DNA of 52,710 nt, taken from assembly GCA_003132165.1 (NCBI GenBank), contig PKWW01000069.1, positions 1 through 52,710 of the forward strand, in the 5' to 3' direction. The notes beneath the pieces were generated by a model. That model was not told the origin of the DNA. It ran no database searches and was given only the letters and a program-made list of their open reading frames with translations. The DNA is from Acidimicrobiaceae bacterium. Lineage in GTDB: Bacteria > Actinomycetota > Acidimicrobiia > Acidimicrobiales > RAAP-2. The position numbers and the translations under genes were made by a program. Of this stretch, positions 17,773-26,437 are shown piece by piece. Each line of letters begins with the position of its first letter. Positions within the stretch are counted from its first letter, which is position 1.

Positions 17773-18710
17773 AGCGAAACTTTCCGAGCAATGCGCAGCC
17801 GAGCCGAACGTGCACGCGGGTTCTTCTCGATCTCCTCGGCACTCGCCAGACGGGCACTGGCTTTGAAGACGGTCACGCGCGAGACCGCCCCGCACACACA
17901 GCCGAGTTCCACGGGGCAAGTGCAACCGCCCGTCTCGGCATCGCGCAATACGGACTTGACGACGCGGTCCTCGCCCGAGTGGTATGAGATGACCGCGAGC
18001 ACGCCACCGATTGCCAATACGTCCAACGCGGCATCCAGGCCCCTGGCGAGTTGGTCCTCCTCGGCGTTCACGACGATTCGAAGCGCCTGGAAGACGCGTG
18101 TCGCCACGTGGCCCCTTCGCCGAGCCGCCATTGGCACGGCACGCTCGACCGCTTCGGTGAGTTCATTGGTGGTCTGGGGCTGGCGCTCAAGTACCGACTT
18201 CGCAATCGAGCCGGCGAAGCGATTCTCCCCGTTGGCGCGCAGCAACCGAGCGAACTCGTGCCGGTCGACGTGACTGAGGAACTGTGCGGCGGTCTCGCCT
18301 TTCGTGGGGTCCATCCTCATGTCCAGCGGTGCGTCAGCGCGGAACGAAAATCCCCGGCTCGACTCGTCGAGCTGGTGGGAGGACACACCAAGATCCATCA
18401 GGATTCCGACAATCTCGTCACCGTGCACGAAGTCGGCGTTCGTCGTCACGACCTCGATCAGATCGCCAAAAGTAGCGTCGACGATCCTGAGCCGCCCGGC
18501 GAATTCGCTGAGTCGATTGGCTGCCGCTGCCCGCGCGTCCGGATCCCGGTCGATTCCGAGTACCCGCAGTTGCGGAGCAGCGGCAAGAATCGAGTGGGCG
18601 TGACCACCGCCGCCCAACGTGGCGTCGACAAGCACCCCAGCCGGCAGGCTGGCGAACAACTCGACAATCTCTTGCTCGAGTACTGGTTGGTGGTAGTTGT
18701 CCTGGGCCAT
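17769..18710 (-). CDS. rsmH: 16S rRNA (cytosine1402-N4)-methyltransferase RsmH (MraW)
   Basis: About 313 residues. The start MAQDNYHQPVLEQEIVELF, then VDATLGGGGHAHSIL (S-adenosylmethionine site), GIDRDPDARAAA, GILMDLGVSSHQLDESSRGFSF and the C-terminal VISYHSGEDRVVKSVLRD are family signatures. It methylates N4 of C1402 in 16S rRNA. The open frame extends to 18827, but the ATG at 18710 has AAAGG just upstream and gives the usual length. That leaves a 116-base gap after mraZ. Confidence 0.94.
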   Translation of the reverse strand: MAQDNYHQPVLEQEIVELFASLPAGVLVDATLGGGGHAHSILAAAPQLRVLGIDRDPDARAAAANRLSEFAGRLRIVDATFGDLIEVVTTNADFVHGDEIVGILMDLGVSSHQLDESSRGFSFRADAPLDMRMDPTKGETAAQFLSHVDRHEFARLLRANGENRFAGSIAKSVLERQPQTTNELTEAVERAVPMAARRRGHVATRVFQALRIVVNAEEDQLARGLDAALDVLAIGGVLAVISYHSGEDRVVKSVLRDAETGGCTCPVELGCVCGAVSRVTVFKASARLASAEEIEKNPRARSARLRIARKVSL

Positions 18711-18826
18711 CTGCAGCCTTTCAATCGCTCTGACGGACAAGATGGCGGAGGAGGATTCCTGCCGCGTCGTCACGATTGCCAGGCTGCGCATGGTCCGCGG
18801 CCGGTACTGCTCAATTACTCCCGTCA

Positions 18827-19246
18827 CTAGTTGCTGCCTTGTTTAAAGATCTCCTCAGCGGAATTGACCTGCTCGGCGTAGATCGCTGGATTCCAGAGTT
18901 CGATGTGGTCGAGCATTCCGACGACCAATACGTCGCCGGTCAGTTGGCCGTAGTCGCGGATGGCACCCGGAAGAGCGAACCGACCCTGCTTGTCGAATTC
19001 GACGTCCGACGAGTTAGCAGCCCAATAACGGGCTTGCTGGCGACCCTGCGAGCCGCCCGTGCGGCTCTCGGCGAGGTACTCATCGGTCTTACGCGCGAAT
19101 TCACCCGGTGTCCACAATGCGACGCAACCCTCGGTGTTGGGACTCAGATGACCGCCGCGTTCGAACTCGACTCGAAACTTCGCGGGCAGAATGAGTCGGC
19201 CCTTGACGTCCAGTGAGTGCTGATACTGACCAACGAACCCGAGCAT
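18827..19246 (-). CDS. mraZ: Transcriptional regulator MraZ
   Basis: About 139 residues with the two AbrB/MraZ half-domains: MLGFVGQYQHSLDVKGRLIL at the N terminus and SDVEFDKQGRFALPGAIRDY in the second half. MraZ forms a ring-shaped oligomer that binds short direct repeats before its own gene and represses the dcw operon. Start ATG 19246 is chosen because GGAGGG lies eight bases upstream, although the frame opens earlier at 19273. The matching repeats are present just upstream. Confidence 0.94.
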   Translation of the reverse strand: MLGFVGQYQHSLDVKGRLILPAKFRVEFERGGHLSPNTEGCVALWTPGEFARKTDEYLAESRTGGSQGRQQARYWAANSSDVEFDKQGRFALPGAIRDYGQLTGDVLVVGMLDHIELWNPAIYAEQVNSAEEIFKQGSN

Positions 19247-19267
19247 CGACTGTCCCTCCGGTGGGCT

Positions 19268-19313
19268 CACCACTTTCCCCCACTTCGTGACACATTACAC
19301 CACTCTTCCCCAC
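19268..19313 (-). promoter_or_regulatory. MraZ operator: five direct repeats at 10-bp spacing
   Basis: On the minus strand GTG triplets begin at 19313, 19303, 19293, 19283 and 19273, exactly ten bases apart. They read GTGGGG, GTGGTG, GTGTCA, GTGGGG and GTGGTG with A/T-rich 4-base spacers. MraZ boxes in other bacteria are G-rich hexamer-type direct repeats on a 10-bp period just before mraZ. The array ends about 21 bases before the mraZ start. A weak promoter may overlap it (TTGGTG near 19323 and TGTAAT near 19299). Confidence 0.75.
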
Positions 19314-19413
19314 TCTTCACCAATTCTCGCCGTTTCGTGGGTGAATCTCATCCCTTTTCTGGGATGGGCGCGCGAAGGGTCACGATGGTGCTCAAAGCAC
19401 GGATTCGTGAGGT

Positions 19414-20076
19414 CTAGGCGTTCAAGAAGAGGTGGCGGATCTGCCAGGGTCCGCTCACGCCAGCCAAGGCGACGACAAGGGCATCGGGGTCGTCAATCCC
19501 CAGGGCGGACACCGTCTGGTGGTCGAGCGTCTGATCGATGCCATCGGGTACGTGTTTCAGATATTCGAGTAATCCGTACGAGGGCGATGCGTGCAGCACC
19601 GTCGAAATGAAGATTCCCTCTCTGACACGCCACTGCGTGAGCCCGACTGCCTTTCGCCCGTCGACGAAGACCTCACCAGGTCCCTTGCCGGCGAAGCAGA
19701 CTGCACGGTTCGCCACTTCACCTTCGAGAGCTCCGGTGTGCACGCTAATCACGCCCTCCACCTCGTTGGTCAGCGCCTTGGCCCACCACTCGCCAACGAT
19801 TATCGAACTCGCGCGCACGTCGTTCGACCAACGCGCGTCGCCCGTTGGAATCCACCAGTCGATCCAGAGGTCATCGGGCTGCAACAGCACGAGCCCTCCC
19901 CCGCCTCGGCGCCGACGCAGGGGTGTCTCGCCGAGTCGTTCCAGGTCTAGGACCCCGAGCGACTGGCTTCCGCCGAGGACCAACGTCGACGCGGCGAGGT
20001 GCAACACGAACATCGTTGGTGTCAACGTCGCGCGCAACACGTCATAGTCGTACAAATCTTCGATGTGATCCTTCAC
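19414..20076 (-). CDS. Lipoate/octanoate ligase-family protein (BPL/LplA catalytic domain)
   Basis: About 220 residues of the biotin/lipoate ligase fold. RRRRGGGGLVLLQPDDLWID matches the conserved RRxGGGxV segment that binds lipoyl-AMP, and FAGKGPGEVFVDGRKAVGL holds the invariant lysine region. There is no C-terminal accessory domain, so it could be a LipM-type octanoyltransferase or a lipoate ligase rather than classical LplA. I cannot decide the substrate from sequence. The start at GTG 20076 overlaps the HNH gene stop (GTGA); the frame extends to 20103. Confidence 0.72.
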   Translation of the reverse strand: MKDHIEDLYDYDVLRATLTPTMFVLHLAASTLVLGGSQSLGVLDLERLGETPLRRRRGGGGLVLLQPDDLWIDWWIPTGDARWSNDVRASSIIVGEWWAKALTNEVEGVISVHTGALEGEVANRAVCFAGKGPGEVFVDGRKAVGLTQWRVREGIFISTVLHASPSYGLLEYLKHVPDGIDQTLDHQTVSALGIDDPDALVVALAGVSGPWQIRHLFLNA

Positions 20077-20579
20077 GACGCGCGTGGAAGATACGGCGCC
20101 CACAGTGGATCAGGATCGGGCACGTGCCGCCACCGCCACCAGGGGCCGTCGGGGATCTTGGGCTCGAAATGCATTCGCCAACCGATCTCCTCGAGGAGTC
20201 GATCACCCTTTTGCATATTGTGGGGGCGACATGCGGCGACCACATTGGTCCATTCGTGGCGACCGCCGCGGCTGCGTGGTACGACGTGGTCAATCGTGTC
20301 CGCGTGTTCGAGGCAGTAAGCGCAGCGATAGCTATCGCGTAGAAGTAGCGAGCGCCTCGTGAGCGGCGGCGTTCGCACCTTGGTCGGCAACTTCACCATT
20401 TCGTGGAGGCGAACGATCGCCGGGATCTCGACGGTAACCGTCGCCGAGCGGCACACCGACGGCTCGTCAGGTACGACGATTGGTTCGGCCCTTCCGGCGA
20501 GCATGAGTATCACGGCACGACGCTCGCTCACCAATTGAAGCGGTTCAAACGTCGCGTTCAACAGGAGTACTCGCCCCAT
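20073..20579 (-). CDS. HNH endonuclease family protein
   Basis: A 168-residue protein. The N-terminal part (MGRVLLLNATFEPLQLVSERRAV) is typical of a small actinobacterial HNH family. The HNH site lies in the middle: CAYC, then DTIDHVVPRSRGGRHEWTNVVAAC and HNMQKGD, with paired cysteines and histidines that bind zinc and metal. Such proteins are common as solitary chromosomal genes and are not part of a visible restriction system here. Its ATG lies nine bases after the small 84-residue gene. Confidence 0.87.
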   Translation of the reverse strand: MGRVLLLNATFEPLQLVSERRAVILMLAGRAEPIVVPDEPSVCRSATVTVEIPAIVRLHEMVKLPTKVRTPPLTRRSLLLRDSYRCAYCLEHADTIDHVVPRSRGGRHEWTNVVAACRPHNMQKGDRLLEEIGWRMHFEPKIPDGPWWRWRHVPDPDPLWAPYLPRAS

Positions 20580-20588
20580 CAGAAGAAC

Positions 20589-20843
20589 CTACCGTCCGAC
20601 CCGTTGGCGCAACGACCATTTCGCGGCGTCCACCATTGCTTCAGGTGTCATCCGCTGTGCATCCGAACCCATGGCCGTGACGATCCGAAAGTCCCAGTAA
20701 CTCGCTGGCGCCAGGGGCAGAAACGGCGCGTGACGCCACCACTGATCGCGACGCAGACGCCAACCGGCATGAACCAGCACCCACGCGGTCGACGGGTGCC
20801 GCACGAGATGTGCTCCGAGTCCGGGGGTCCAGTAGCGCTTCAC
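20589..20843 (-). CDS. Conserved-looking 84-residue protein of unknown function
   Basis: An 84-residue protein starting VKRYWTPGLGAHLVRHPSTA and rich in Trp and Arg (RLRRDQWWRHAPFLPL). The start is GTG at 20843, which overlaps the ROK kinase stop (TGA) in the GTGA form that recurs through this region. The frame extends upstream only inside the ROK gene, where it reads as noise. It ends nine bases before the HNH gene. I see no signal peptide, membrane helix or known motif. It is easily missed because the full open frame looks like a shadow. Confidence 0.72.
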   Translation of the reverse strand: MKRYWTPGLGAHLVRHPSTAWVLVHAGWRLRRDQWWRHAPFLPLAPASYWDFRIVTAMGSDAQRMTPEAMVDAAKWSLRQRVGR

Positions 20844-21718
20844 GAGGACGTCGCCCGCCAGCCCACGAGGGCCGCTCCGAGAATCGGGCCGTCCGTGCCC
20901 AAACCCGACTCGTGAATTTCCAACTGCGTCGAGTAGTGCATAGGCGCCATGGCACGTGCCGCTTTGTTGGCCGTCGCAAGGAATTCGTGCCCGTAGCCGA
21001 GGGCCACCGATCCCGCGACGTAGCAGTGATTGAAATCGAGCACAGACGCCAGCGTCCCCACTGCACGCCCCACCAGTTCGGCGCAACGTTGGCGCGTAGC
21101 GTGGTCCGCCTCGTACGCGGGCTTTCCGGTCATGTCCTCGATCGCCCAACCTGAAGTCTCCGCCTCGAGGCATCCGTAACTTCCGCACGAACACAAGCGA
21201 CCGTTCGTGACGACGTTGAGATGACCAACGTGTCCGGCGTTGCCCAAATCCCCATCGAGCAGATGACCGTCGAGCACAATCGCCCCACCAATACCGGTCG
21301 ACACCACCATGGACAGATAGGAGCGCTCATCCTTCGCAGCACCGAAAGCTCCTTCGGCGAGGGCGAGGGCCCTCGCGTCGCCGTCGACGAAGACGTCCAA
21401 ACCGAGAGCCTCATGTAAACGGGCTCGAAGGGAGAACCCCCTCCACTCAGGGATGTTGAGCGGCGAGACCTGCTCGCCGTGCAACGTCATTGGCCCCGCA
21501 CAACCGACCCCGAGGACCTGTGGCCCTTCATCGCCCGCCAACCCCGCGAGCAGTGCGACGATCGATTCGAAGAGATGCCCCCGGTGCTCTTGGACCAGGA
21601 GCCGATCGCGAATGAGCACCGTTCCATCGCGACCTACTATCGCGGCGTCAACCTTTGTCCCTCCGATATCGAGAGCCAGACACGGGACCGTGCTGTGCAC
21701 GGCCCCGGCGTCGGTCAT
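20840..21718 (-). CDS. ROK family sugar kinase (glucokinase-like)
   Basis: A 292-residue ROK protein without an N-terminal DNA-binding domain, so an enzyme rather than a repressor. The ATP loop is LALDIGGTKVDAAIV, the sugar-binding region is VDGDARALALAEGAFG, and the zinc signature is CSCGSYGCLEAETSG. It most likely phosphorylates glucose or a related sugar in the cytoplasm; the exact sugar is inferred. Its ATG at 21718 overlaps the DUF3040 stop (ATGA), and its own stop overlaps the next small gene. Confidence 0.9.
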   Translation of the reverse strand: MTDAGAVHSTVPCLALDIGGTKVDAAIVGRDGTVLIRDRLLVQEHRGHLFESIVALLAGLAGDEGPQVLGVGCAGPMTLHGEQVSPLNIPEWRGFSLRARLHEALGLDVFVDGDARALALAEGAFGAAKDERSYLSMVVSTGIGGAIVLDGHLLDGDLGNAGHVGHLNVVTNGRLCSCGSYGCLEAETSGWAIEDMTGKPAYEADHATRQRCAELVGRAVGTLASVLDFNHCYVAGSVALGYGHEFLATANKAARAMAPMHYSTQLEIHESGLGTDGPILGAALVGWRATSS

Positions 21719-22101
21719 TCGCTTTTTCGGCGTTGGCGCGACAACCAGTCGCGAAGCGAACTGGTCCGGGGACCGTAGTTCGCATGGGCATCGTCACCTT
21801 GGGGCGAACGGGTGATGTCCTGCCACGAGGCGCGGCCCAGGAGCCGCGCATTTCGTTCGATGACGACGGCGGAGACGAACATAAGCGCTACGCCGACGAG
21901 TCCCAGCAACGTTGACTGCGAGAAGAAGAGCACCAGAATCAACAGGCCGGCTATGAATCCAGCGACACCCCAGCGCACACGGCGCCCGCCGTGCGAGTAG
22001 ACATTGGTCTCACGGACGTTCTTCGCGAACCTGGGGTCCTGCTTGGAGAGCGATTCTTCGAGTTCGGCCAGGACCTTCTGCTCATGCTCTGAAAGTGGCA
22101 T
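21715..22101 (-). CDS. DUF3040 membrane protein
   Basis: A 128-residue protein with the family start MPLSEHEQKVLAELEESL followed by DPRFA, and two hydrophobic segments (about residues 45-62 and 64-84). DUF3040 proteins are small membrane proteins found widely in actinomycetes, often near dcw genes; their role is unknown. The gene is first in a coupled run with the ROK kinase and diverges from the phosphatase gene. Confidence 0.85.
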   Translation of the reverse strand: MPLSEHEQKVLAELEESLSKQDPRFAKNVRETNVYSHGGRRVRWGVAGFIAGLLILVLFFSQSTLLGLVGVALMFVSAVVIERNARLLGRASWQDITRSPQGDDAHANYGPRTSSLRDWLSRQRRKSE

Positions 22102-22209
22102 CGCATCTCCTTCCGTCCGTACCCGATGTCATCGTACCGTTTCTCGAGGCGTGTCCGCACGCGAAATTAGCCCGCGCGTGTAAGAATGATCCCGACCGAA
22201 CGGAGAGCC

Positions 22210-22713
22210 GTGGCCAACACTCCATATCGAATCGCCATGATCTGCACCGGTAACATCTGCCGCTCCCCGATGGCCGAGGTTTCGTTTCGCCACCTCGTCG
22301 CCGAAGATGACCTCCTCGCCCGCCGTGTTCTGGTTTCCAGCGCAGGAACGGCGAAATGGCACGTGGGCAGCCCGATGGACGGGCGAGCACGCCGGGCGCT
22401 GGATCGTGCGGGATTCACGCTCGAGGGGACACCCGGCGCCTACGCGGATTCCCAGTACCTCGACGAGCACGATCTGGTCGTCGTCATGACGCGCGAACAT
22501 TTACATGATGTTCACACTCGGATCACCAACGACTCGACCGACGTCATCATGCTGCGCAATCTCATTCAGCCCGGGCTCGACCTCGATGTCCCCGATCCCT
22601 ACTACGGCGACGACGACGAGTTTGACCAGTGCCTGGGCGTCCTTACAGCAGCGGGTCGACGTTTGACATCGGAATTTCGTCGGCGATGGGGTGCAGACTC
22701 TCTCGGAGCTTGA
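22210..22713 (+). CDS. Low-molecular-weight protein-tyrosine phosphatase
   Basis: About 167 residues. The P-loop MICTGNICRSPMAE carries the catalytic Cys and Arg, and VPDPYYG near the C-terminal third supplies the general-acid aspartate. It should remove phosphate from protein tyrosines, or from arginine in some relatives. GTG 22210 is chosen for GGAG four bases upstream; an ATG at 22186 would add eight residues. The last 71 bases overlap the 3' end of the convergent exporter gene, unusually long for this window. Confidence 0.9.
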   Translation: MANTPYRIAMICTGNICRSPMAEVSFRHLVAEDDLLARRVLVSSAGTAKWHVGSPMDGRARRALDRAGFTLEGTPGAYADSQYLDEHDLVVVMTREHLHDVHTRITNDSTDVIMLRNLIQPGLDLDVPDPYYGDDDEFDQCLGVLTAAGRRLTSEFRRRWGADSLGA

Positions 22714-24202
22714 TCTCGGGAAGCGTCAAGGACAGAATGACCGCCAGTACGCCAACCGGCACCGCCCACCGGTAGATCACCTCAATACTCTGCGCGAGCG
22801 AGCGAACGACGACGTGAAGAACGTTGGGCGGTAGCGCCTTTAACGTATTTGGCGTCAGTTTGGACACCGAGAAATTCTTGGGCACCGGCAGATTGCTCGC
22901 CTTGAAATTCTGCGCCAACTTTCGTGGGATCTCGTTAGCGAACAAGGCGCCGAACATGGCCGTACCGAAGGATCCGCCAATCGAACGAAAGAAATTGGCA
23001 CCGGCCGTGGCCGCGCCCACGTCCTCATGGTCCACCGCGTTCTGCACGGCAGTCACCAGTATCTGCATCACGAGACCGATGCCAGCACCGAGTATGAACA
23101 TGAAAAAACCCATGACGAGCAGTGACGAGGAGTCGGTGATCGTACCCAAGAGTGCGAGTCCGATCGTCATGACCGCGGTCCCGAGAATCGGGAACGGGCG
23201 GTACTTCTTTCCCCGTGAGACGAGTTGTCCGGTGATGATCGATGCAGCAAACAGCCCCACCATCATCGGAAGAAGCCGAAGTCCGGAGTTGGTGGGTGAC
23301 GTGCCACGAACGTCCTGGAAGTACAGGGGAAGAAACGTCATGGCACCGAACATCGCGAAGCCCACCACGAAGCCGATTGCCGAAGCCGACGTGAACACGC
23401 GGTTAGCAAAGAGTCGCGGGGCGAGGATTGGTTCGGACGAGCGGCGTTCGATGGCGACAAAGGCAGCCGTAAAGAGCAGCCCACCAACGAGCAGAGCGAT
23501 CGACTTTGGCGACAACCACGCGAAGTCGGTTCCACCGAGTGATGTGAACAAGATCAGCGCTGATGCGGCGATGGTGAGTGTGAGTATCCCCTTGTAGTCA
23601 ATGACGTGCTGGACACGTACACCCGCACTCGGCAACGCCGCGGCGGTTACCAGGAGGGCGATGATCCCAAAGGGCACGTTGACGAAGAAGATCCAGCGCC
23701 ACGACCAGTATTCGACGATGAAGCCACCGAGCAGAGGTCCAATAACGGTCGCCGCCCCAAAGACCGCGCCGAAGAATCCGGCGTAGCGTCCCCGATCGCG
23801 CGGCGGCACGATGTCGGCGATGACCGCCTGCGAGCCGACCATGAGACCGCCACCACCGAGGCCCTGGACCGCACGAAAGAGGATAAGTGCGAGCATGCTG
23901 TGCGCGATACCACAGAGCATGCTGCCGATCAGAAAGATGACGATTGCCGCTTGGAAGTAGATCTTTCGTCCGTGCAGGTCACCGAGCTTGCCCCACAATG
24001 GTGTGCTCACCGTTGTGGCGAGCAGGTAGGCGACAACGACCCAGCTCAGATGGTTCTCACCGTGCAGGTCACCAACGATGGTCGGCAGTGCGGTGGAGAC
24101 AATCGTGCTGTCGAGCGCCGCGAGGAGCATACCGAGCATGAGCGCGCCAAACACCCAGTACAACTCGCGCTTGGGCATGGCTAGGGCCAAATCACTGCTC
24201 AT
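22643..24202 (-). CDS. MFS drug exporter, DHA2 (EmrB/QacA) subfamily
   Basis: A 519-residue transporter with about fourteen membrane helices. Motif A (GKLGDLHGRK) follows the second helix, the antiporter motif C region GPLLGGFIVEY lies in helix five, and the first helix contains the DHA2 motif LDSTIVSTALPTI. It should export drugs or other small molecules by proton antiport; the substrate cannot be told. No adjacent TetR or MarR regulator is present. The 3' end overlaps the phosphatase gene tail to tail. Confidence 0.88.
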   Translation of the reverse strand: MSSDLALAMPKRELYWVFGALMLGMLLAALDSTIVSTALPTIVGDLHGENHLSWVVVAYLLATTVSTPLWGKLGDLHGRKIYFQAAIVIFLIGSMLCGIAHSMLALILFRAVQGLGGGGLMVGSQAVIADIVPPRDRGRYAGFFGAVFGAATVIGPLLGGFIVEYWSWRWIFFVNVPFGIIALLVTAAALPSAGVRVQHVIDYKGILTLTIAASALILFTSLGGTDFAWLSPKSIALLVGGLLFTAAFVAIERRSSEPILAPRLFANRVFTSASAIGFVVGFAMFGAMTFLPLYFQDVRGTSPTNSGLRLLPMMVGLFAASIITGQLVSRGKKYRPFPILGTAVMTIGLALLGTITDSSSLLVMGFFMFILGAGIGLVMQILVTAVQNAVDHEDVGAATAGANFFRSIGGSFGTAMFGALFANEIPRKLAQNFKASNLPVPKNFSVSKLTPNTLKALPPNVLHVVVRSLAQSIEVIYRWAVPVGVLAVILSLTLPEIKLRESLHPIADEIPMSNVDPLL

Positions 24203-24304
24203 AGAATTCCCCTGTGGAGTAATGCGGAGGCGACGAGGCCCCCTTCGTCCCCTCCACCATAATGGAGGTGACGAATTCGTGACCTTAAGTAGCCTTAGTC
24301 ATTA

Positions 24305-25462
24305 ATGGCGTCCACGCACCCGACCTCCCTTCTCGGGACCCTCGATCACGACTCGAGTGCCGCCGTTGCAATCGGCATCGGCGCCCTGATCGCACTTTGC
24401 TGGTCGGGCGTCGCGCAGGGATCGTACGAGCACGTGCTGAACGTGGCGTGGCCCCTCCTCCGGGGTCACGTGAATTCGCTTGCGACATTGCACGCTTTCG
24501 TCACCAATGGGCTGATGACGGTCTTCTTTTTCGCAATCGGGCTTGAGCTCTCACGCGAGATCCGAATAGGCACGCTTTCCAAGCCGTCCCACTCTATGCC
24601 TCCGGTTCTCGGGGCCCTTGGGGGAATGGTCGTCACGGCCCTGCTCTCACTCGCCATCGGTCACCTGAGCCACACCAGCGCCCTGGTACGGGGCTGGGGT
24701 GTGCCGATGGCTACCGACGTCGCATTCACGTTGGGCATCCTCGCGGTGGCGGGCCGAAGATTGCCACCGACCCTTCGCATCTTCCTTCTCACCCTGGCCG
24801 TTGCCGACGACGCGTTCAGCGCCGCCGTGTTGAGTCTTACCGGACATGCGACACTGCACGTCGCCGGACTCGTCGCGGTGGCTCTGCTCATACTCGCGGG
24901 GGCCTGGCTCTCCTCGAAGATGGCGCACCCGGTGCTCAGTCTTGCCTTGCTGGTGGCGCTGTGGGGCGCCTTCGTGTGGGCCAACATCGACCCCCCGCTC
25001 GCCGGCGTCCTCGCGGGACTACTCACCTCGTTTCACAATGAGTGGGCCCGACGGCTCGAGCGCGCGGCGAGCCGATTGTCAATAGGCGTCGTGCTACCCC
25101 TGTTCGCCGTGGTCGCCTGCGGGGTCCGCTGGAGCAGTCTTTCGTTGCACGGCCCAACAGCGACGATCATCGGCGCCACCATCGTCATCCGTCTCGTCGG
25201 CAAAGTCCTCGGTATCAGCGCGGGCGTGGCGCTCGCGCACGCCATGCATTTCCGGCTCCCGTCGTCGATCACCTGGCCCCTGCTCTTCAGCGCCGCAACG
25301 CTGTGCGCCATAGGGTTCACCGTTCCGCTGCTCTTCGCCGGTGCGCTCTTCGGACCCGGCACCGCCACCTACGGGGCATTCACGTTGGGCCTCGTCGGAG
25401 CCTCGCTGCTGAGCGCGATACTCGGCGTTAGCCTTCTGCGATATCAGACACGGGCCAAGTAA
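24305..25462 (+). CDS. nhaA: Na+/H+ antiporter NhaA
   Basis: A 385-residue membrane protein with about twelve helices. The NhaA signatures FFAIGLELSREI, MATDVAFTLGILAV and FLLTLAVADDAFSA are present; the adjacent aspartates of VADD match the ion-binding pair of the family. It exchanges sodium for protons across the membrane for pH and salt balance. The usual family motif has an isoleucine-glycine after the aspartates, where this protein has Ala-Phe, so it is somewhat divergent. No ribosome binding site is visible before ATG 24305, so it may be leaderless. Confidence 0.88.
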   Translation: MASTHPTSLLGTLDHDSSAAVAIGIGALIALCWSGVAQGSYEHVLNVAWPLLRGHVNSLATLHAFVTNGLMTVFFFAIGLELSREIRIGTLSKPSHSMPPVLGALGGMVVTALLSLAIGHLSHTSALVRGWGVPMATDVAFTLGILAVAGRRLPPTLRIFLLTLAVADDAFSAAVLSLTGHATLHVAGLVAVALLILAGAWLSSKMAHPVLSLALLVALWGAFVWANIDPPLAGVLAGLLTSFHNEWARRLERAASRLSIGVVLPLFAVVACGVRWSSLSLHGPTATIIGATIVIRLVGKVLGISAGVALAHAMHFRLPSSITWPLLFSAATLCAIGFTVPLLFAGALFGPGTATYGAFTLGLVGASLLSAILGVSLLRYQTRAK

Positions 25463-25477
25463 TTCAACCGGAGGACC

Positions 25478-26437
25478 ATGAAGACGAGATTGACCGAACT
25501 CTTGGGCATCGAGCACCCAGTGATGCTCGCTGGGATGGGGGGCGTCTCGTACAGCCGACTCACTGCCGCGGTGTCCAACGCCGGTGGTTACGGGTGCCTC
25601 GGCGCATCGACGATGTCGAGCGACCGGCTCGCCGCTGAGATCGCCGCCACCAAAGAGTTGACGACCAAACCATTCGGTGTCGACCTGCTCACCGCCTTCC
25701 CCGAGACGCTCGTCAAGAACGTCGAACTATTGATCGAAGGTGGAGCGACGACCTTCGTGGCGGGCCTCGGCGTTCCGCGCCACGTCATCGATACGTGCCA
25801 TCAACATAACGTGCTCGTCATCTCGATGTGCGGCAAGGTCGAACACGCCAAGCGTGCGCTCGATGCGGGTTGTGACGTGGTCGTCGCCCAAGGCACCGAG
25901 GCTGGTGGTCACACCGGCACCGTCGCCACCATGCCGCTCGTACCGCTTATCGTCGACGCCGTGGGCGCTTCGATACCGGTCGTCGCCGCCGGAGGAATAT
26001 TCGACGGACGGGGAATGGCGGCGGCGCTCGCCCTCGGCGCGGACGGCGTATGGATCGGGACCCGCTTCATCGCAACGCCCGAAGCCAGAGCGATTCCGGG
26101 TTTCCGCGAGGCAATCCTCGCGACCAAAGAAGACGGCACCGTAGTGTCGCGCGCGTTCTCGGGAAAGACCATGAGGGTGCTTCGCAATGAGACGACTGAC
26201 CGCTACGAAGCCGACCCGTCACTCTTGCGTAAATTCCCCGAGCAGCTCGCGGTCTCACACGCCGATGGGACGTTCCACCTCGGGGGCGACGAGCACACGA
26301 CCGGCATCGATCCCCATCGAGAGGGCTACCCGGCTGGGCAGGCCGTTGGGGGCATTTCGTCGGTCGTTTCCGCTGGCGACATCGTTCGCTCGATGGTCCA
26401 TGAGGCCGAAGCAGTCCTGCACCGGCTCGCCAGTTAG
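25478..26437 (+). CDS. Nitronate monooxygenase / 2-nitropropane dioxygenase family enzyme
   Basis: A 319-residue FMN-dependent TIM barrel. The start [20 protein letters not shown], the central [13 protein letters not shown] (with the catalytic-site histidine) and the phosphate-binding [20 protein letters not shown], followed by [11 protein letters not shown], fit the family closely. Members oxidise nitronates, while some relatives act as enoyl reductases, so the exact substrate is open. Start ATG 25478 follows GGAGG. The TAG stop shares bases with the msrA stop (TTAG). Confidence 0.87.
   Translation: MKTRLTELLGIEHPVMLAGMGGVSYSRLTAAVSNAGGYGCLGASTMSSDRLAAEIAATKELTTKPFGVDLLTAFPETLVKNVELLIEGGATTFVAGLGVPRHVIDTCHQHNVLVISMCGKVEHAKRALDAGCDVVVAQGTEAGGHTGTVATMPLVPLIVDAVGASIPVVAAGGIFDGRGMAAALALGADGVWIGTRFIATPEARAIPGFREAILATKEDGTVVSRAFSGKTMRVLRNETTDRYEADPSLLRKFPEQLAVSHADGTFHLGGDEHTTGIDPHREGYPAGQAVGGISSVVSAGDIVRSMVHEAEAVLHRLAS

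Noticed and set aside
19349..19366. Hairpin CATCCC/GGGATG before mraZ as a terminator
   Set aside because: Six base pairs with no T run after it on either strand; not enough to call.
24251..24268. Inverted repeat CCTCCA/TGGAGG before nhaA as an operator
   Set aside because: Only six bases per arm in a GC-rich gap and no regulator nearby; too weak to call.
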